From contig CM063510.1 in assembly GCA_032207245.1 (NCBI GenBank), positions 50,070,595 to 50,134,594 on the forward strand: a DNA stretch of 64,000 nt, in the 5' to 3' direction. Under the pieces are notes generated by a model. It worked only from the letters and a program-made list of their open reading frames with translations. It was not told where the DNA came from and searched no databases. This stretch comes from Pardosa pseudoannulata (taxonomy: Eukaryota > Arthropoda > Arachnida > Araneae > Lycosidae). Positions 13,624 to 25,874 of the stretch are shown here, piece after piece; within the stretch, counting starts at the first letter, position 1, and each line of letters starts with the position of its first letter. Both the position numbers and the translations under genes were made by a program.

Positions 13624-13815
13624 TATGCGACTGGTCAAATGGCTAAGGGCAAGATGCAGCTTAACTTGAATGAGGAACCACGAGGGCTGAAGACTAACTT
13701 GACTTCAAGAATGGGTCTTTCTCATTTAGAAGCAGGGACCAAGCAGACGTTCCACAAGGCTTTGCGTGACGCCACAGAGGTATGGTATGAAAACTTTGAG
13801 GACATTGTAATCACG
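13624..13815 (-). mobile_element. SINE-B body, reverse orientation
   Basis: The reverse complement reads AATGTCCTCAAAGTTTTCAT, then ACCTCTGTGGCGTCACGCAA, GGTCCCTGCTTCTAAATGAG, and AGTCTTCAGCCCTCGTGG followed by TTCCTCATTCAAGTTAAGC. The last two are the distal part shared with 5532-5790. The plus-strand open frame at 13639-13860 is therefore SINE antisense and is not a gene. Confidence 0.65.
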
Positions 13816-13904
13816 AATATATTTTTCACCTTCATAGGATTTTTTATTTTCAAGGGTTAAAGAGAAAAACGCACATTATCTCTTTTTTTCTTCTCCCTCC
13901 GGTG

Positions 13905-13955
13905 GAAGTGGTAAATATTAAGGTTTTCCATGCATGGAAGTGGTAAATATTAAAC
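13905..13955 (+). repeat. Short direct repeat
   Basis: GGAAGTGGTAAATATTAA occurs twice, separated by GGTTTTCCAT and GCAT-type sequence. Confidence 0.7.
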
Positions 13956-14349
13956 CTCGCTAGTTATGGATTGCTCGAGTTCGTGCAGTGACGACAGTAA
14001 TCGTTCTGCTTCGCAAAAATATGTGATCGTTTATCTTCAATTTCCATACTTTAAGAGAAAATCTATAAACATTTGGATAATAATATTTTACCACTTGTAT
14101 TGATAGAAATGCAGGATGTCCAATCTATTCTGTTCTACATTTAAACGTACACTAGGTGAGAGGTTGTAACAATAAGTTACATTCGGTTCAGCTCTTTTTA
14201 CCTCTTCCAGTGAGTCATCATCAAAGAAATACCAGAACAAGACCAGTTTGAACCAGAAAGAAACTTCGGACTTCTCCCAGCCAACAGAAGGGTCCAATGG
14301 TTTGGGAAATTCTGACCCCCCGCCATTCTGGAGTGGATCCCTGTTTTTT

Positions 14350-14552
14350 TTCTTCACAAGGCAGTCATATTTTTTTTAGAGGACAAGGTTGGGAGCAGAG
14401 GAGAGTAGAATGTGAACGCTGCTGGCATCTGTGGCTTGAGGGATAGACTGTTTGAGAAAAATCATCGCCATATTGTTTTTTAGGGCAGACGCCGACTCTA
14501 GTGCAGTCTTCGATATCTACAAATGATAAGTTGATTACAATTGTATTCATTA
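14350..14552 (-). other. Unrecognised G+C-rich open segment, possible exon
   Basis: On the minus strand an acceptor-like TTATCATTTGTAG ends near 14523. It is followed by about 150 bases open in two frames, one reading CTRVGVCPKKQYGDDFSQ and the other SKTALESASALKNNMAMIFL. The adjoining stretch to about 14205 is also open, ending before a GTAAAA donor-like site. Neither frame is recognisable. Being open in two frames weakens the coding case. It may be part of an old mobile element. Confidence 0.15.
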
Positions 14553-14988
14553 GTCATTTATTTAATTGTATAAATTCATTTAATCAAGACATGTTTGTCC
14601 ATGTGTTTATTAATGAGTATTGATTTCTTCTTTCTCAAACACTAGGCGAAAGTAAAATTATTTTATATAGGTGTTGCATATTATATTTCTTTAATGTTTC
14701 TGCATAAGATTATTCTGCTACTGAGTTAAAGTTTCCATTTCCCCATTCCATTAACTGCTGTGAAGAATTTTAATCTACATATGCTAAAAATGAGAAATAA
14801 AATTCATAGTCATTATTATTTGTTTTGGAAATAATTGAAACAATTATAATTAGCTTATTATATAGTAAAAATAATTATAATATAGTTATTATACAAACAA
14901 TTTCCCCATGAAAAATATTTTCTACTCTTGCTTATGAGTGTTTTACGGCACACATTCTATGAATTCCTGTTTTTTACATATACATTAA

Positions 14989-15354
14989 GTTGGATCAATT
15001 AATTCCATTACCATTTTTTTCTGCTTACCTCATACTGTAACAAATTTTACCCAAGGAAATTTTCTAAAGGAAGTTTTTATTTTTGATAGTCTTCCTGTGG
15101 TAGTTTTGGCTGATAAATATTCCTTCCCATTAGTATCAATAGCACTCAAAGTAAACTATGATCTAGCGGATTTTTTACCCACGCAATTTTCCGAATATAT
15201 ATTACAAGCGTTTAGCCAATTCATATCTGGCACTGATGAATCAACTGGATATTCTGTCCTTACACTGGTAACAGTGCTACATAATGTCGTGAAGAGAAAA
15301 ATGCGAAATACAACATGTGCAAACTATCAACCATTTCAAACAGTGGCCCATTAG
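14989..15354 (+). CDS. Unrecognised open stretch, possible exon or decayed element
   Basis: After a stop at 14986-14988 the frame is open for about 121 codons to TAG at 15352-15354. This is long for DNA this rich in A+T, where stops are frequent. There is no good ATG near the start. An acceptor-like TTTTTATTTTTGATAG ends at 15089 inside the frame, giving SLPVVVLADKYSFPLVSIAL as the first residues if spliced there. The composition is protein-like, with mixed hydrophobic and polar residues and few runs of N/K/I. I do not recognise a family and see no catalytic motif. It could be a host exon, a relic of a transposon, or chance. Confidence 0.2.
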   Translation, partial: VGSINSITIFFCLPHTVTNFTQGNFLKEVFIFDSLPVVVLADKYSFPLVSIALKVNYDLADFLPTQFSEYILQAFSQFISGTDESTGYSVLTLVTVLHNVVKRKMRNTTCANYQPFQTVAH

Positions 15355-16290
15355 TATTGTGCCTAAGAGATTAAATCTAATGTTATTAATGTTCATGTTA
15401 TAAACCACAATTAAAGGTTTTTAATAAAAATCTTTAGTACCTTCAGTAAAAGGGTCAACAGAAATATGTGGGACGAGTCTGTCATTTCTGAGTTTCTTTC
15501 AGTGAGCATGAATAATAGCGATCGTGAAATAAAACATAAATTGGTAAAAGGAAAGATAATGGTGGATTCGTGACTTCAGACAGGAGTGGGTTTAGAGATA
15601 GAAAAAAAACATCTTTTTGGCCAGGGACATCCAATCACGTCGAAGTATAGTGAGGGCGAAGTCTCGTGCTTTAAGCGAGAATTAATGTTAGGAAAAACTG
15701 AAACAAATATGAATATTACTAATCAAAATGAATTCGAAAATTATGGTAGTATAATTAAAGCAGTTTGATCGCACTTCTACACAATTTAGGCACAAAGAAA
15801 AAAAGAATCTGGATAGGACATCGTCGAATGTTTGGAACAACACAAGATATGCGCGATAGCCCTTCGCTTAATTAAATATAACATTAAGATGAAACTATGA
15901 TAATTTTTTTCCATAAATAACATTCTCCCGGAAGGGGTAAGTTTTTTAAAAATTATTTGTATTTCCCTGTCTTCTTGTATTTATAATAAGGCAAAATTTT
16001 ATACAACATAATACTCACCAATTGAGTTTTCAAACAGCTCCTCTTGTACTCTATCATTATATGTAGGAAAAATTCAAACTTATACTAAGAAGTTAAAATA
16101 TTGCATTGTCTTTTTTTATTCGACAAAAGAGGGAGGGTTCTCTAATTATAAACATCTAGTGTATTCAGAGTAAAGTGAAAAAAATGTTGTTTTTCTTAGT
16201 TAAGTAGATGGAACTATCCCCCCTTTTTTCTAAAAGGGACGTCACAATTTGATTTGAATCTGGAATTATCCCTAATTAATATTTCAAACA
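15355..16290. other. No feature recognised
   Basis: Contains a 60-codon open frame (15586-15768) with no recognisable motif and a polypurine/T-rich background. Confidence 0.55.
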
Positions 16291-16294
16291 AACC

Positions 16295-16410
<116 letters not shown>

Positions 16411-17138
16411 CCCTTAAATTCTAATAAACTTTTAATTTACTAAAATTGTTTTGTTGGTCATTTTTTTATAAGAGAAGTGGAACATCTTATCTTACGTTTA
16501 TCAGAGTGCGTCTCAATTGTTATAAAAAATAATAATATGGAACAGAGAAGATTTAGATTTTATAATCTTTGAAAAACTGAGTGTTTAATTTAATGGTACA
16601 GTAAAATGAATACATTTTTATTTGAAATGTTTTTTTTTTAAATTTGAAGTATATATCTACAACCAAATTTTAGTGAGATAAAGACTGGTAAAAGATTTGA
16701 CTATACTCTATGCAGTGTTAAATAACTTAGCATCGCGAGTGCATCGTTATGTAAAACTGTTTCTTCATCATAAATAACATTAAAAATTGAAATAAAATTA
16801 AATGAAAAAAAATTTTAGCCTTCCCTCGAAAATATTATGCATGGAAAGAAATGATTGGCGTTTCATACTGTATATGGTATTCGTTCATACTAAAATAAAT
16901 TACTATTCAGAACTCAGAAGGAGGCATCACTGCTGGAGCGATTATATAGGGGTAGGTTAATTAAAGAGACATTAGACTCTTGTCTCTCGGCTGTTTGAGA
17001 TATTCTCTGGGATCATAGTCCGGCAGTTTTTTTATTTCTTCATTTCTTACTTTATACAAATTTCCAAAAAATTCAGAGCAAAATGACTGTCCTAATTGGA
17101 TAAATTTTCTTATCAGGATATACTAATTCATTGGTGTG

Positions 17139-17210
17139 GGAGCCTTGCGAATCCACCGAAGTATTTTCTTTTGCGCTATTCGAAATTTTGAACATAAGTG
17201 TAAAGATATA
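17139..17210 (+). repeat. Dispersed direct repeat, copy 1
   Basis: GCGAATCCACCGAAGTATTT, TTTTGC, ATTCGAAATTTTGAACATAA and GTGT match 17890-17965 in order. Family unknown. Confidence 0.5.
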
Positions 17211-17889
17211 AGTCGACAAAAAGGCCCCGAAGACAAATGGATGTTCCGAAAGGACAATAGTTTGCCCATACTTCAACCTGTGGTCAAACTAAAAGGTCAC
17301 AACTTTGCAGATAATGATCTCCAATGACATTCAGAAATTTGAAAGTCACTGACTGAGATTGTAACGGAAAACATTACCATGATGTTTCGGAAAAGATCAG
17401 AAAGATGTGCAAATAAGGCAGTTCAGAGAACAGAGACTGTCTCATTGGTGAACGACCCTCCTGTCTTAAGTACAAGGGAGAAGATGCGACTCCCTCGGCC
17501 ATAGTTTTTTTGTGCCAAGAAAAACTACAACGCAGGGCAGCGGACCAATGACTCGAAAAAAGTAGTTTGTTTCTTCATAGCCTGAGGCAACTTGAACACA
17601 TTGTATTTTGTGGTGGGGGGAGACATTTGTCCTTTGAAGACGGTTATGCCTCAATATTCTTTTCATGTTATATCTGAATAAAGAATAAGATTTATATTTT
17701 GTTAAAAAGAAAAGTCACGTCAATCTGGCTTTCATGCATAGTCCACAGTACCCGCTGTTTCACGTCGGGCATGTTTAAGGGTGTGACAAATACATAAAAT
17801 GATCTGCTTCATAACTCGGCAATCATTTAACAAATCAAGAGAAGAATTATAACATTCAAATCTCAAGAAAGCTGCACCGAAGGCTAGGA

Positions 17890-17965
17890 TGTCCAACATT
17901 CGATTGCGAATTCACCGAAATATTTTATTTTGCACTGTTTTCAACTTTTGAATAGGAGTGTTTCC
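17890..17965 (+). repeat. Dispersed direct repeat, copy 2
   Basis: GCGAATTCACCGAAATATTT, TTTTGCACTG and CAACTTTTGAATAGGAGTGT correspond to 17139-17210. The two lie about 750 bp apart and could be remnants of one duplicated element. Confidence 0.5.
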
Positions 17966-18457
17966 GTCGATCCCCAAAACTATTTGTGTGCTTTCATAAG
18001 AAAGAAGTAAGTCAGTAACAATTGTTCAGAGTAAGTTTAAGAGAAAATGCCATACAAGTAAAGTACTAATATTTCAGATTATCAATAGATCTCACAACCA
18101 GTTCCAGGAAAATGTGTGTTAGTGTAAAGGCAAAAGTCAATAGTATTTGGTAGGAAATGGCATATAATAATGATATATTCGGCTGACGTAAAAAGTCCTA
18201 TTAACACTTGCAAAGCAAAATGTAACAGTTTTTCTCTACAATAGCACATTATAATAGAATGTTAGAAGTTATAAAAAAATTGAAGTTTTTAATTATGATA
18301 CTTCCCTAATAACTCTGTATAAAGATATATAGTAGGGTAAAAAATTAAATTACAAAAGATAATTTATATATTACTTATTTTATTTCTGTGAAATACAATT
18401 ATATTTTACATACAAATGATAATTTATATATAACCGATAATTATATTTTGCAGAAAA

Positions 18458-18800
18458 GATTTTGTATTCGCTTATTTGAAGTTATGTCAGTTTATTTTTT
18501 GAAATATTCTATAAAAATAATTTACCAGAAGTTTCTCTCGATTAAAAAACCGTCTAAAAGATTACTTTGAAAAGCGGTTTTTAAAAGTGTGGCAGATGGA
18601 CAGAAGTTTACAAATTGTAACCTTCTGTCTGTCTGCCAAGATTTTGTAATCGCTTATTTGAAGACTTTTTAGCTTATTTTTATATATATATTCTTTAAAA
18701 ATAATTTCTCATAATCTCACCATTACAAAACAGTCTAAAAGATTACTTCTTTCATAAGCGGTTCTTAAAAATTTGGCAGATGGTCAGAAATTTATAAATT
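18458..18800 (+). repeat. Two tandem ~181-bp units
   Basis: Units begin AGATTTTGTATTCGCTTATT (18458) and AGATTTTGTAATCGCTTATT (18639). They share TAAAAATAATTT, GTCTAAAAGATTACTT, AAGCGGTT and TGGCAGATGG-CAGAA. The junction is the hairpin at 18590-18638. Short open frames here are chance. Confidence 0.8.
18590..18638. repeat. Hairpin at the junction of the 181-bp units
   Basis: TGGCAGATGGACAGAAG and CTTCTGTCTGTCTGCCA are complementary over about 17 bp with two mismatches, around a loop of about 15 bases that itself contains TTACAAATTGTAA. The stem motif recurs once more, unpaired, at the end of unit 2. Confidence 0.75.
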
Positions 18801-19230
18801 AGGAAGGCTAAAATTTATTGTGGTTATACGGTATTTTAGAGAAAACTATTTTTGATAAATTGTGTTTTTAAAGAAAAGAGCATCAATTTGAGGTTTTTTA
18901 AAGGAAAAATAAAGTTTGTCAGAATATCATTTTAAGATTCTTCAACTGACTTCCATTGCTTAAGATGGGAAATCTTCTGATCATGAAAGAAAATTCCTCG
19001 ACATAAAATATGAAAAGGAAAATGTGTTTTAGAGATTTAATTTTTTTTCTCAAGCAGCTTAAACATTAAAATACAATTAAGAGAATAAATGAATTCGTTG
19101 ATAGAGAACATAAATGTTCGTTACGTTGAAAATTTAAATCATATAGAGTGTGAATTGATATGAAAAATTGAGATGCACAACTACATAATTGCTAAAAAAT
19201 CCTTTTTAATAATATCAACTATTTGTACAA

Positions 19231-19455
19231 TATTAATACAACAATGAGTAGTATATATTAATTCAAGAATGAATATAATTGTATTCAATATTAAATAGAT
19301 TTATATTCAATAATGAGTACAATTGCATTTAATAATGATTGGTTTTGATTTGTTTGGAGAGCTATGTTCTACGTTTTTGCCACACGAGTATTCAATAATT
19401 AGTAGAAATGTATTCAACAGTAAGTAGTATATATTAGTTGAACAATGAGTACACC
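19231..19455 (+). repeat. Decayed AT-rich minisatellite (~22-25-bp units)
   Basis: About eight imperfect units of the type TATTCAATAATGAGTACAAT, some with a GTAGTATATATTA ending. A SINE-A tail fragment interrupts the array at 19339-19392. Confidence 0.65.
19339..19392 (-). mobile_element. SINE-A tail fragment inside a minisatellite
   Basis: GGTTTTGATTTGTTTGGAGA followed by GCTATGTTCTACGTTTTTGC is the complement of the SINE-A 3' end. It interrupts the decayed repeat array at 19231-19455. Confidence 0.6.
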
Positions 19456-19527
19456 TCAGTACAGTCATTTGGCGGAGACAGGTAACAATACAATCCGTTA
19501 TATAAGGATTTTTCGCTATGTAGAGTG

Positions 19528-19790
19528 TAACACCCCTCCTCCTTTTAGGTGTGTGTCATGTACTCATTGAGTAAAGGATTCCTGTGTAGGTTACCCCCAC
19601 CTTCCACTTAATGTGCTCTTTTGTTTGCTTTGGCTTTGGGGTTTCGGATATTCTTTTAGACGTACCGGGTTAGTTTAGGTTATTTTAGTGTCGTCTGTAA
19701 GTGTGTGAGTCTCTCTCACAAGCTTTTTTCCCTTAATTCCTTCTTTGTATCTTATCTTACCCGCGAATATCCACACATCTGAGACCTATC
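19528..19790 (+). mobile_element. Possible LTR fragment
   Basis: Begins TGTAACACCCCTCCTCC and continues with moderate-G+C, T-rich sequence (TAGTGTCGTCTGTAAGTGTG, then GAGTCTCTCTCACAAGC), looking like a retroelement LTR. The end is not certain (a CACACA near 19780-19790). No partner LTR or coding region is seen. Confidence 0.3.
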
Positions 19791-20067
19791 TTTAACGTAG
19801 ATGGTATTTGAGGTGCAATTAAGAGATTGCAACTAAAGAAATAAGTCCTAAATACTAAATTTAAACATTTTACGAATAATCACTCTTTGGTTAATGACCT
19901 GAAGCCTTAATATTCATTACACTAAAATTTCTTGTTAGAAAAGGTGGATTACAATTAAAAGGAGCGGTACACCACACAATGTTATAACATAATATTATAA
20001 CAATATTAAATTTGAATATTCTCATTTTTGTTTTATAGGAAATACATAAGTTCCTATATACGTTTTG

Positions 20068-20246
20068 TATAGACCGCTACGGTCTACTGTTTTGCTACAC
20101 TAGGGATAATGAAAGAAGCTGATTTAATTGGGACCTACTGCTAAAAAAAGATTCCGAATGGCTACGGACATCCATGACAGTTGCGGGATTTGAACTCATA
20201 AATTCCGGTACCGAAAATCAGGGCATTATTCATTTGGTCATCGTTT
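20068..20246 (-). mobile_element. SINE-A, decayed
   Basis: Plus-strand landmarks: GCTACGGTCTACTGTTTTGC, GGGACCTACTGCT, GGCTACGGACATCCATGACA, B-box complement GGGATTTGAACTC and AATTCCGGTACCGAA. Confidence 0.8.
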
Positions 20247-20471
20247 GGCAAGCCTGTAGTCATTGCAACAGAACTGGTCAACACGCTACTAAAGGTGGTC
20301 AAAAAGAATATTTTAAGCTACACAGTTAAAGTCTCCTTGAGAGTACGTACAGTCATAACATTGGCTCTACTGTTAATTGATTGAGACATGTTCGAAAGTA
20401 CTTTCTTTGAAATCTGAGTACTGAAAGTTTGGGCGAAGACAAAAATCTTCTTGTATTTAAATCTCTTATAT

Positions 20472-20484
20472 AAATAATAATAAT

Positions 20485-20530
<46 letters not shown>
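20472..20530. repeat. (TAA)n then (AT)n microsatellite
   Basis: A few TAA units run directly into about 40 bp of AT alternation. Confidence 0.95.
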
Positions 20531-20533
<3 letters not shown>

Positions 20534-20539
20534 TTAAAT

Positions 20540-22030
20540 TTTATGAAAGAAGAATCAGAATGTTTTCCTGTTATTTTGTATTAATTATTGCTAAACATGT
20601 AATACCATTCTTCAATGAGGACACTTTGCTTTAAAAATACTAAAAAAATTAGCAATTTCTAAGTTCCATTTAAAGTTAAAAGGATTAAATATAAAGGCAA
20701 ATTAAAATTGTCATTATTTTAAAGCTTAGTTGCACAATTAATTAATAGAATGTATCAGTCTGAAATATCTTGTATATGTAAAAACAGTTACAAAGGAATC
20801 TAATTTTAATTTTGTTATTAAACAAAACAATATTTTTTTGACTATTAATTAAGGTACTGTTAAAAGGAATTAACAATACTTTTCCATCTTTATGAGCCCT
20901 AATAATACTAACTTAATATGTAAATATTTATATGCATATAGTACATAGGAAAGGGTTTTTTTAATTGGAAATAATTTAATAATTAAGAGGCTTGTTAATG
21001 CTATCCGGAATATTTATAACTAATTTCACGGAGAAAGACCAAGTTATTTATTCATTTAACAGTTTTCAATTATTATAAACATAAAAATGCTTTTCTGGTA
21101 AAAATATATAAAATAACTTTTGTCTTTTGACTCCGCTTTCTTTATGCAGAATTATGATCAATAAAAAAATATCTAAATGAGAAATGTAATGTCTTTGTTC
21201 CTCGAATTTCAACGTTTCTTTGTTTTGAGAGCTGTGGCTGGAAAATAGCGCCAAGAAATGTGATTCTTCAAGAATCAGATTAAGACACATATTAAGGTTA
21301 TGATTGACATTTCGACTTATTTTTTCTTTCAAAAACTGGGGAAAAACTTTAAATGTAATGCATGTGAATATATAAATAAAAATAAATTTTGAAAAAAAAA
21401 AATTAAATTTTAATTTTAATTTAAAATTTGGCAACATTAGTTTTTTTTAATATCCCTACTAGTTTTTCTAACAGAGTAAAGCGCTGATTATCGGCATCGA
21501 TCAGAACCGAAATGGATGCAGTAACAAATGGATGGTAAACAAAAATCTGGATAATTGGACAACTTTAAAAAAAGAATATAGTAATGTTTTACGGTGCCCT
21601 TTCCTTCACATTTTTCCAATCTTAAGTCTGGCAGTAATAATAATGCAGACTTAAGTAAATCGAGTATTTAGAAGTTATTTTTTAGTTCAAAACTATTGAA
21701 AAGTTATACAAAGAACTACACATGGAAATTATTGCATGGAAAACATACACTATACAGTAAGAATTAAGAAATCTATTTTTATGGGTTGAGAATTTCTTCA
21801 TACAGTATATATTCTGCAAATATGCAAGCAGGAGTTGGGGGGGGGTGTTGAAGCACACAAAAATTATGTAAAATAATTTAGATAGACTAACCCAAATGAC
21901 GTACGAGAAATTCCTGTATTCTGAGTTTATATTTTGTAATTGTATTGTCTGTAGAAAGTTATTAAAATAATAGTGAGCATTAAAAATGGACTGAAGGTAA
22001 ACACATTTTCGTCAGAAAATTATTTTGAAG
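20540..22030. other. No feature recognised
   Basis: AT-rich. The 123-codon minus-strand frame at 21437-21066 is rich in F/K/I/N and looks like low-complexity chance. Confidence 0.55.
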
Positions 22031-22033
22031 CAA

Positions 22034-22171
<138 letters not shown>

Positions 22172-23375
22172 TTTCTAACACTTCTTTCATAGTTTAATTC
22201 GCAAAATACAGAATAAACACCTGAGAGATAATTTAGTGCTTTTTACCATTAGAAACCCTAATTACACACATGCTTTAAAGCTACACACATGAGCATTAAT
22301 GACAGCAATAGAAACCAGAATTTTGCTCAAAAAGCAAACAATAGCCATATATGTTTTTTTTTGGGTCTATTAGAAACCTCATGGAAATTGTTATAAAGAA
22401 CATATACATTCATTATATACATACTATATAAATATGTAATGATATTTTAGCAAATTAACCTAATATATAGTTATAATAATTACTCGATTTTTGTATTGAT
22501 TCTATGCCTTAAAAAACAAACTTCCAACTTTTTAAAATCTCCCACAATTTTTAAAATCTAGACTTGGCCAGAAGAATTTGCCAAATATTAGACTTAATAA
22601 TTAAGCAAATATCAAGTTCATCTTTTTAAGAAACTGTAAGAGTACTGCTATTTTAAGAAAAGAATTAAATCCTGCATCCTAAGTTTTTTTGAAAATCTTA
22701 TTTCAGTTTATTAATCTCCTGTCAAAACATATTTAAATCTTTTCCCTTGAATGGAAAAAAGAAAAAACTACGAAGAAAAACTTTAGAGCTTTTCTAGTTT
22801 AGAAGTATAAACAAAAGTTTAATTATTTTTCCTTATATAACCATATAAATACAATGCCAGCCAGCATTTTGTTTACAAAAAGACCCTAAAAAATGCTTCT
22901 TAAAAGTTTTTTTCATTTACTATTATGCATCTACTAATTACGTTTTTTATTCTTTACTGAGACTAAAATGCTTAACGTTCCCTGGTTAATTACCGTTAGA
23001 AAAATTGATGAAAATAATGTTTACCCATAACTATCAACACGTGTAAACACATATGTATACATTTTTACCGTAGATTCACCCATTTTAATAGAGTAAAATT
23101 CTGATATCATAAAAATATACCCAATAAAAAGTAAAAAAATATATTAATATCGACACCGTTCATAATATCAAGTGATATTGCTACTTGACGGTAATTAATC
23201 TTGAAGTTCAAAGACAGATGGCAGCACATAATTCCTAGTCTAATAATCCCACAAAATAAATAAGCAATTCATTTGAAAAGAAAATAAACAAAGATGCATA
23301 TGTAATATCTTTTAAATAACTGCATGAATAAACGTTCATAATATCGTTAAAAATGTAGTTTGATTCCCATTAAAA

Positions 23376-23430
23376 GGAGCAATGGCTGAATGGGTAGGGC
23401 ACTGCTCTTCGTTACTAAAGTTGTGCTGTC
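23376..23430 (+). mobile_element. SINE-A head fragment
   Basis: ATGGCTGAATGGGTAGGGCA followed by CTGCTCTTCGTTACTAAAG resembles the A box to anticodon portion of SINE-A. The B box and body are not recognisable. Confidence 0.5.
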
Positions 23431-23528
23431 AAATGATAAACGGAAGAGCCTCCCACATTGAAAACAAAATTTTGAAATACTTTTTACATATTTTGAAGAA
23501 CTTACACTGAACCTCTGGTAATTTATAG

Positions 23529-23727
23529 GTGTTTTAAGAAAGAAATGCATGGGAAATGTATGCTATATGTTTTACATAAAACTCGTAGTGTTGTATGTAA
23601 TGACGAGTGTACTAAAAGTGATATCTGCAAACAGAAAATTTGGAAAAAGAAATATTCGGATGGTACCGTAATTGATGATTCCTTGGATGCTACCACCAAT
23701 CTTTTTATAGCTCTACTCATCCTTTGA
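23529..23727 (+). CDS. Candidate terminal exon, cysteine-rich, unknown protein
   Basis: Not recognised as a known family. After an acceptor-like TAATTTATAG (ending 23528), one frame stays open for about 66 codons to TGA at 23725-23727. It begins with a cysteine (TGT at 23530) and has five cysteines in the first 38 residues, with spacing C-x8-C-x11-C-x3-C-x5-C. Then comes a charged KIWKKKYSDGTVIDDSLDAT stretch and a short hydrophobic end (LFIALLIL). AATAAA occurs at 23910-23915, about 185 bases after the stop. The reading could be an extracellular cysteine-rich domain at the end of a spliced gene. Against it: the opposite strand is also open here (23523-23732), the pyrimidine tract is weak, and no partner exon was found. 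No function is assigned. Confidence 0.25.
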
Positions 23728-23949
23728 ACCACTTTCTAAGCTCGTAAAATAACACTTTATCAATTCCAAACTCTTAGTAGGCATATGTTAAATTGCACTC
23801 TTCCGCAGGTGCAACCATTCTCCCACGTGCAAAGTCGTTATGATGTTATCTTTAAAACTATTTCCCTTTCAATCACTTAACAATATCTGAAAATGATTTC
23901 TTTGTATTGAATAAACCTTTCATTGTATTGATTAAAAAAACCATTTCTT

Positions 23950-25870
23950 AAATTTTTCTGGTAGTATGTTAAAATATTAATAAGTGGTTTGACCTTCTTT
24001 TTATTTTTGCACTCTAGTGATTGTAAACATATACACGTAATGGCATTTTAATCTACTAACCAACTTAATGATAATTATACTCTAAAATAAATTTCTATTG
24101 ATTCTACACCTATACTGACAACTTTTGGCGAAATTCATTTTGTATTTTTATTCGTAACCTTTGGTAACTAGGAGAATACTTATTTCAGCTCAACTAGTTT
24201 TATGTAACTCATTTAAGTGACTTTGATTTGGTTCTTAGTATCTATCACGTGTATACGCTACACACCTCTGTTTGGCTTATTCCCTTGCATCCTCAAGGCA
24301 CTACATAAGCTAATGTACAAAGTTTCAAATGAATACTAAAAAAACGGATTGTCTCAATACACTCTACATTTTTATTTTAAAATTTTGCTGTTTTCTTTCC
24401 TAGTCTGCTTTTATAGAACATGTTTGTAACTCTGTGTTTCTTACAAAAATACCCTTTACATATATACGTATTCAGTAAAAACATTCTTTACCTATAACAT
24501 GGGATAAAGAGCCCATATTTTTAATTGTCATGTATTTCTTAGCAATAAAACTCAAATGTAGTTATCATGGCTAGAAAGAATATGCTATGCACACACCTAA
24601 CTATTCGTACACTTTAAATTGCAGCAAAACCTAAAAGCAAACAAATGTAGGAAATTGCATTATTTTTATTTTATAAGCTCTTCCATCTAATTAACAAAAT
24701 TCGCTAACTTGTAAGGTTAGATACAAAGTGTGTAATAAAAGTAAGTTCAACAAATAAAGAAAGTCACTGTTCCTCAAATTTGAAATCTCAGTTAAATATT
24801 TGAGTTGTGTAAAGTTAATTTAAACATTTATCTTGAGAACTAATGTTACAATAGTAATTAATTTAATGAGTACATCATTAATATTTAATCTTCATTCCCA
24901 ATAAAGTCAAAACAGTTTCAAAAGTTTGAAAATCTATCTAATTAACGATGCTTCATTTTTCATTCTAGAAGTAAACACAATGTACTATAATCATTAATTG
25001 TCATTGTAAAATTTGACCTCAATATTTTAAAGAAAAGAATATTGATGTGTAACATATACTCTCTTTTAAATGGATTACAGCTATGTTTGTGTATGTCTAC
25101 ATGTCTGTCCGTATCTACGAACGATAGTTTAACAGTAACTAGCTAAAAGGATAAAATTTGCTATTAGTGTTATTGGAACTTTTTCTATCAGTTGAAAGTA
25201 GAATCATAAATCTCCTTGGGCTTAATTTTGTTTAAACTAGTTGTCATGAGGAGATGAATGCTCCAAAACTAAATTCTTTATATTTACTTTAGAAAGGATT
25301 TTTTTTTACCTTGAATCATTGTATGACGATGAAGGAAATGGGTCAGTGAAAATTAACTGACAAAGCTGCTTAAATTTTGTTTTATATAAAAAAAAAATGT
25401 AAACAGGTTAAGTCATCTTTGAAAGCTTGCAATTACATTGTTTAATGAGTACTTGAAGATTTAGTTAGTAGATCTGCAGATGCAAAAGGATTGATTTTCA
25501 AATTTGAGGTATATCTGACTGAAGTCCTTTGACCTTGAGAATTCAAAACTCTCTCCGCCTCGCAGGGGAAATGAGATAATTCATCTAGTGAGTTGAGCTT
25601 AAGCTTTGTCCCCTCGCAAAAAATGACAAGGAATGAAAAATGGTGAGAATATTTTTACCAAGCAGTATGCAAGAGAGAAGAGAGAAAAATGATAAATATT
25701 TGGTTTGTTAAATATTAGAAATAGATTTCACTATCACACTATAAACAAATTTGAATATTTACAAAAACATATAAATTATACTCATTTAAAAAATAAACTA
25801 ATAAAACAGAACAAAGAGAGAGGTACAGCAAATTTTCGATTAGATTGGATCGGATTATCCGGAAATCTTC
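23950..25870. other. No feature recognised
   Basis: AT-rich DNA with no repeat family or exon that I can support. Confidence 0.6.
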
Positions 25871-25874
25871 TCAC

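Noticed and set aside
13639..13860. 73-codon plus-strand frame starting MAKGKMQLNLNEEPRG
   Set aside because: It is the antisense of a SINE-B copy, as shown by matching 5532-5790 in reverse complement.
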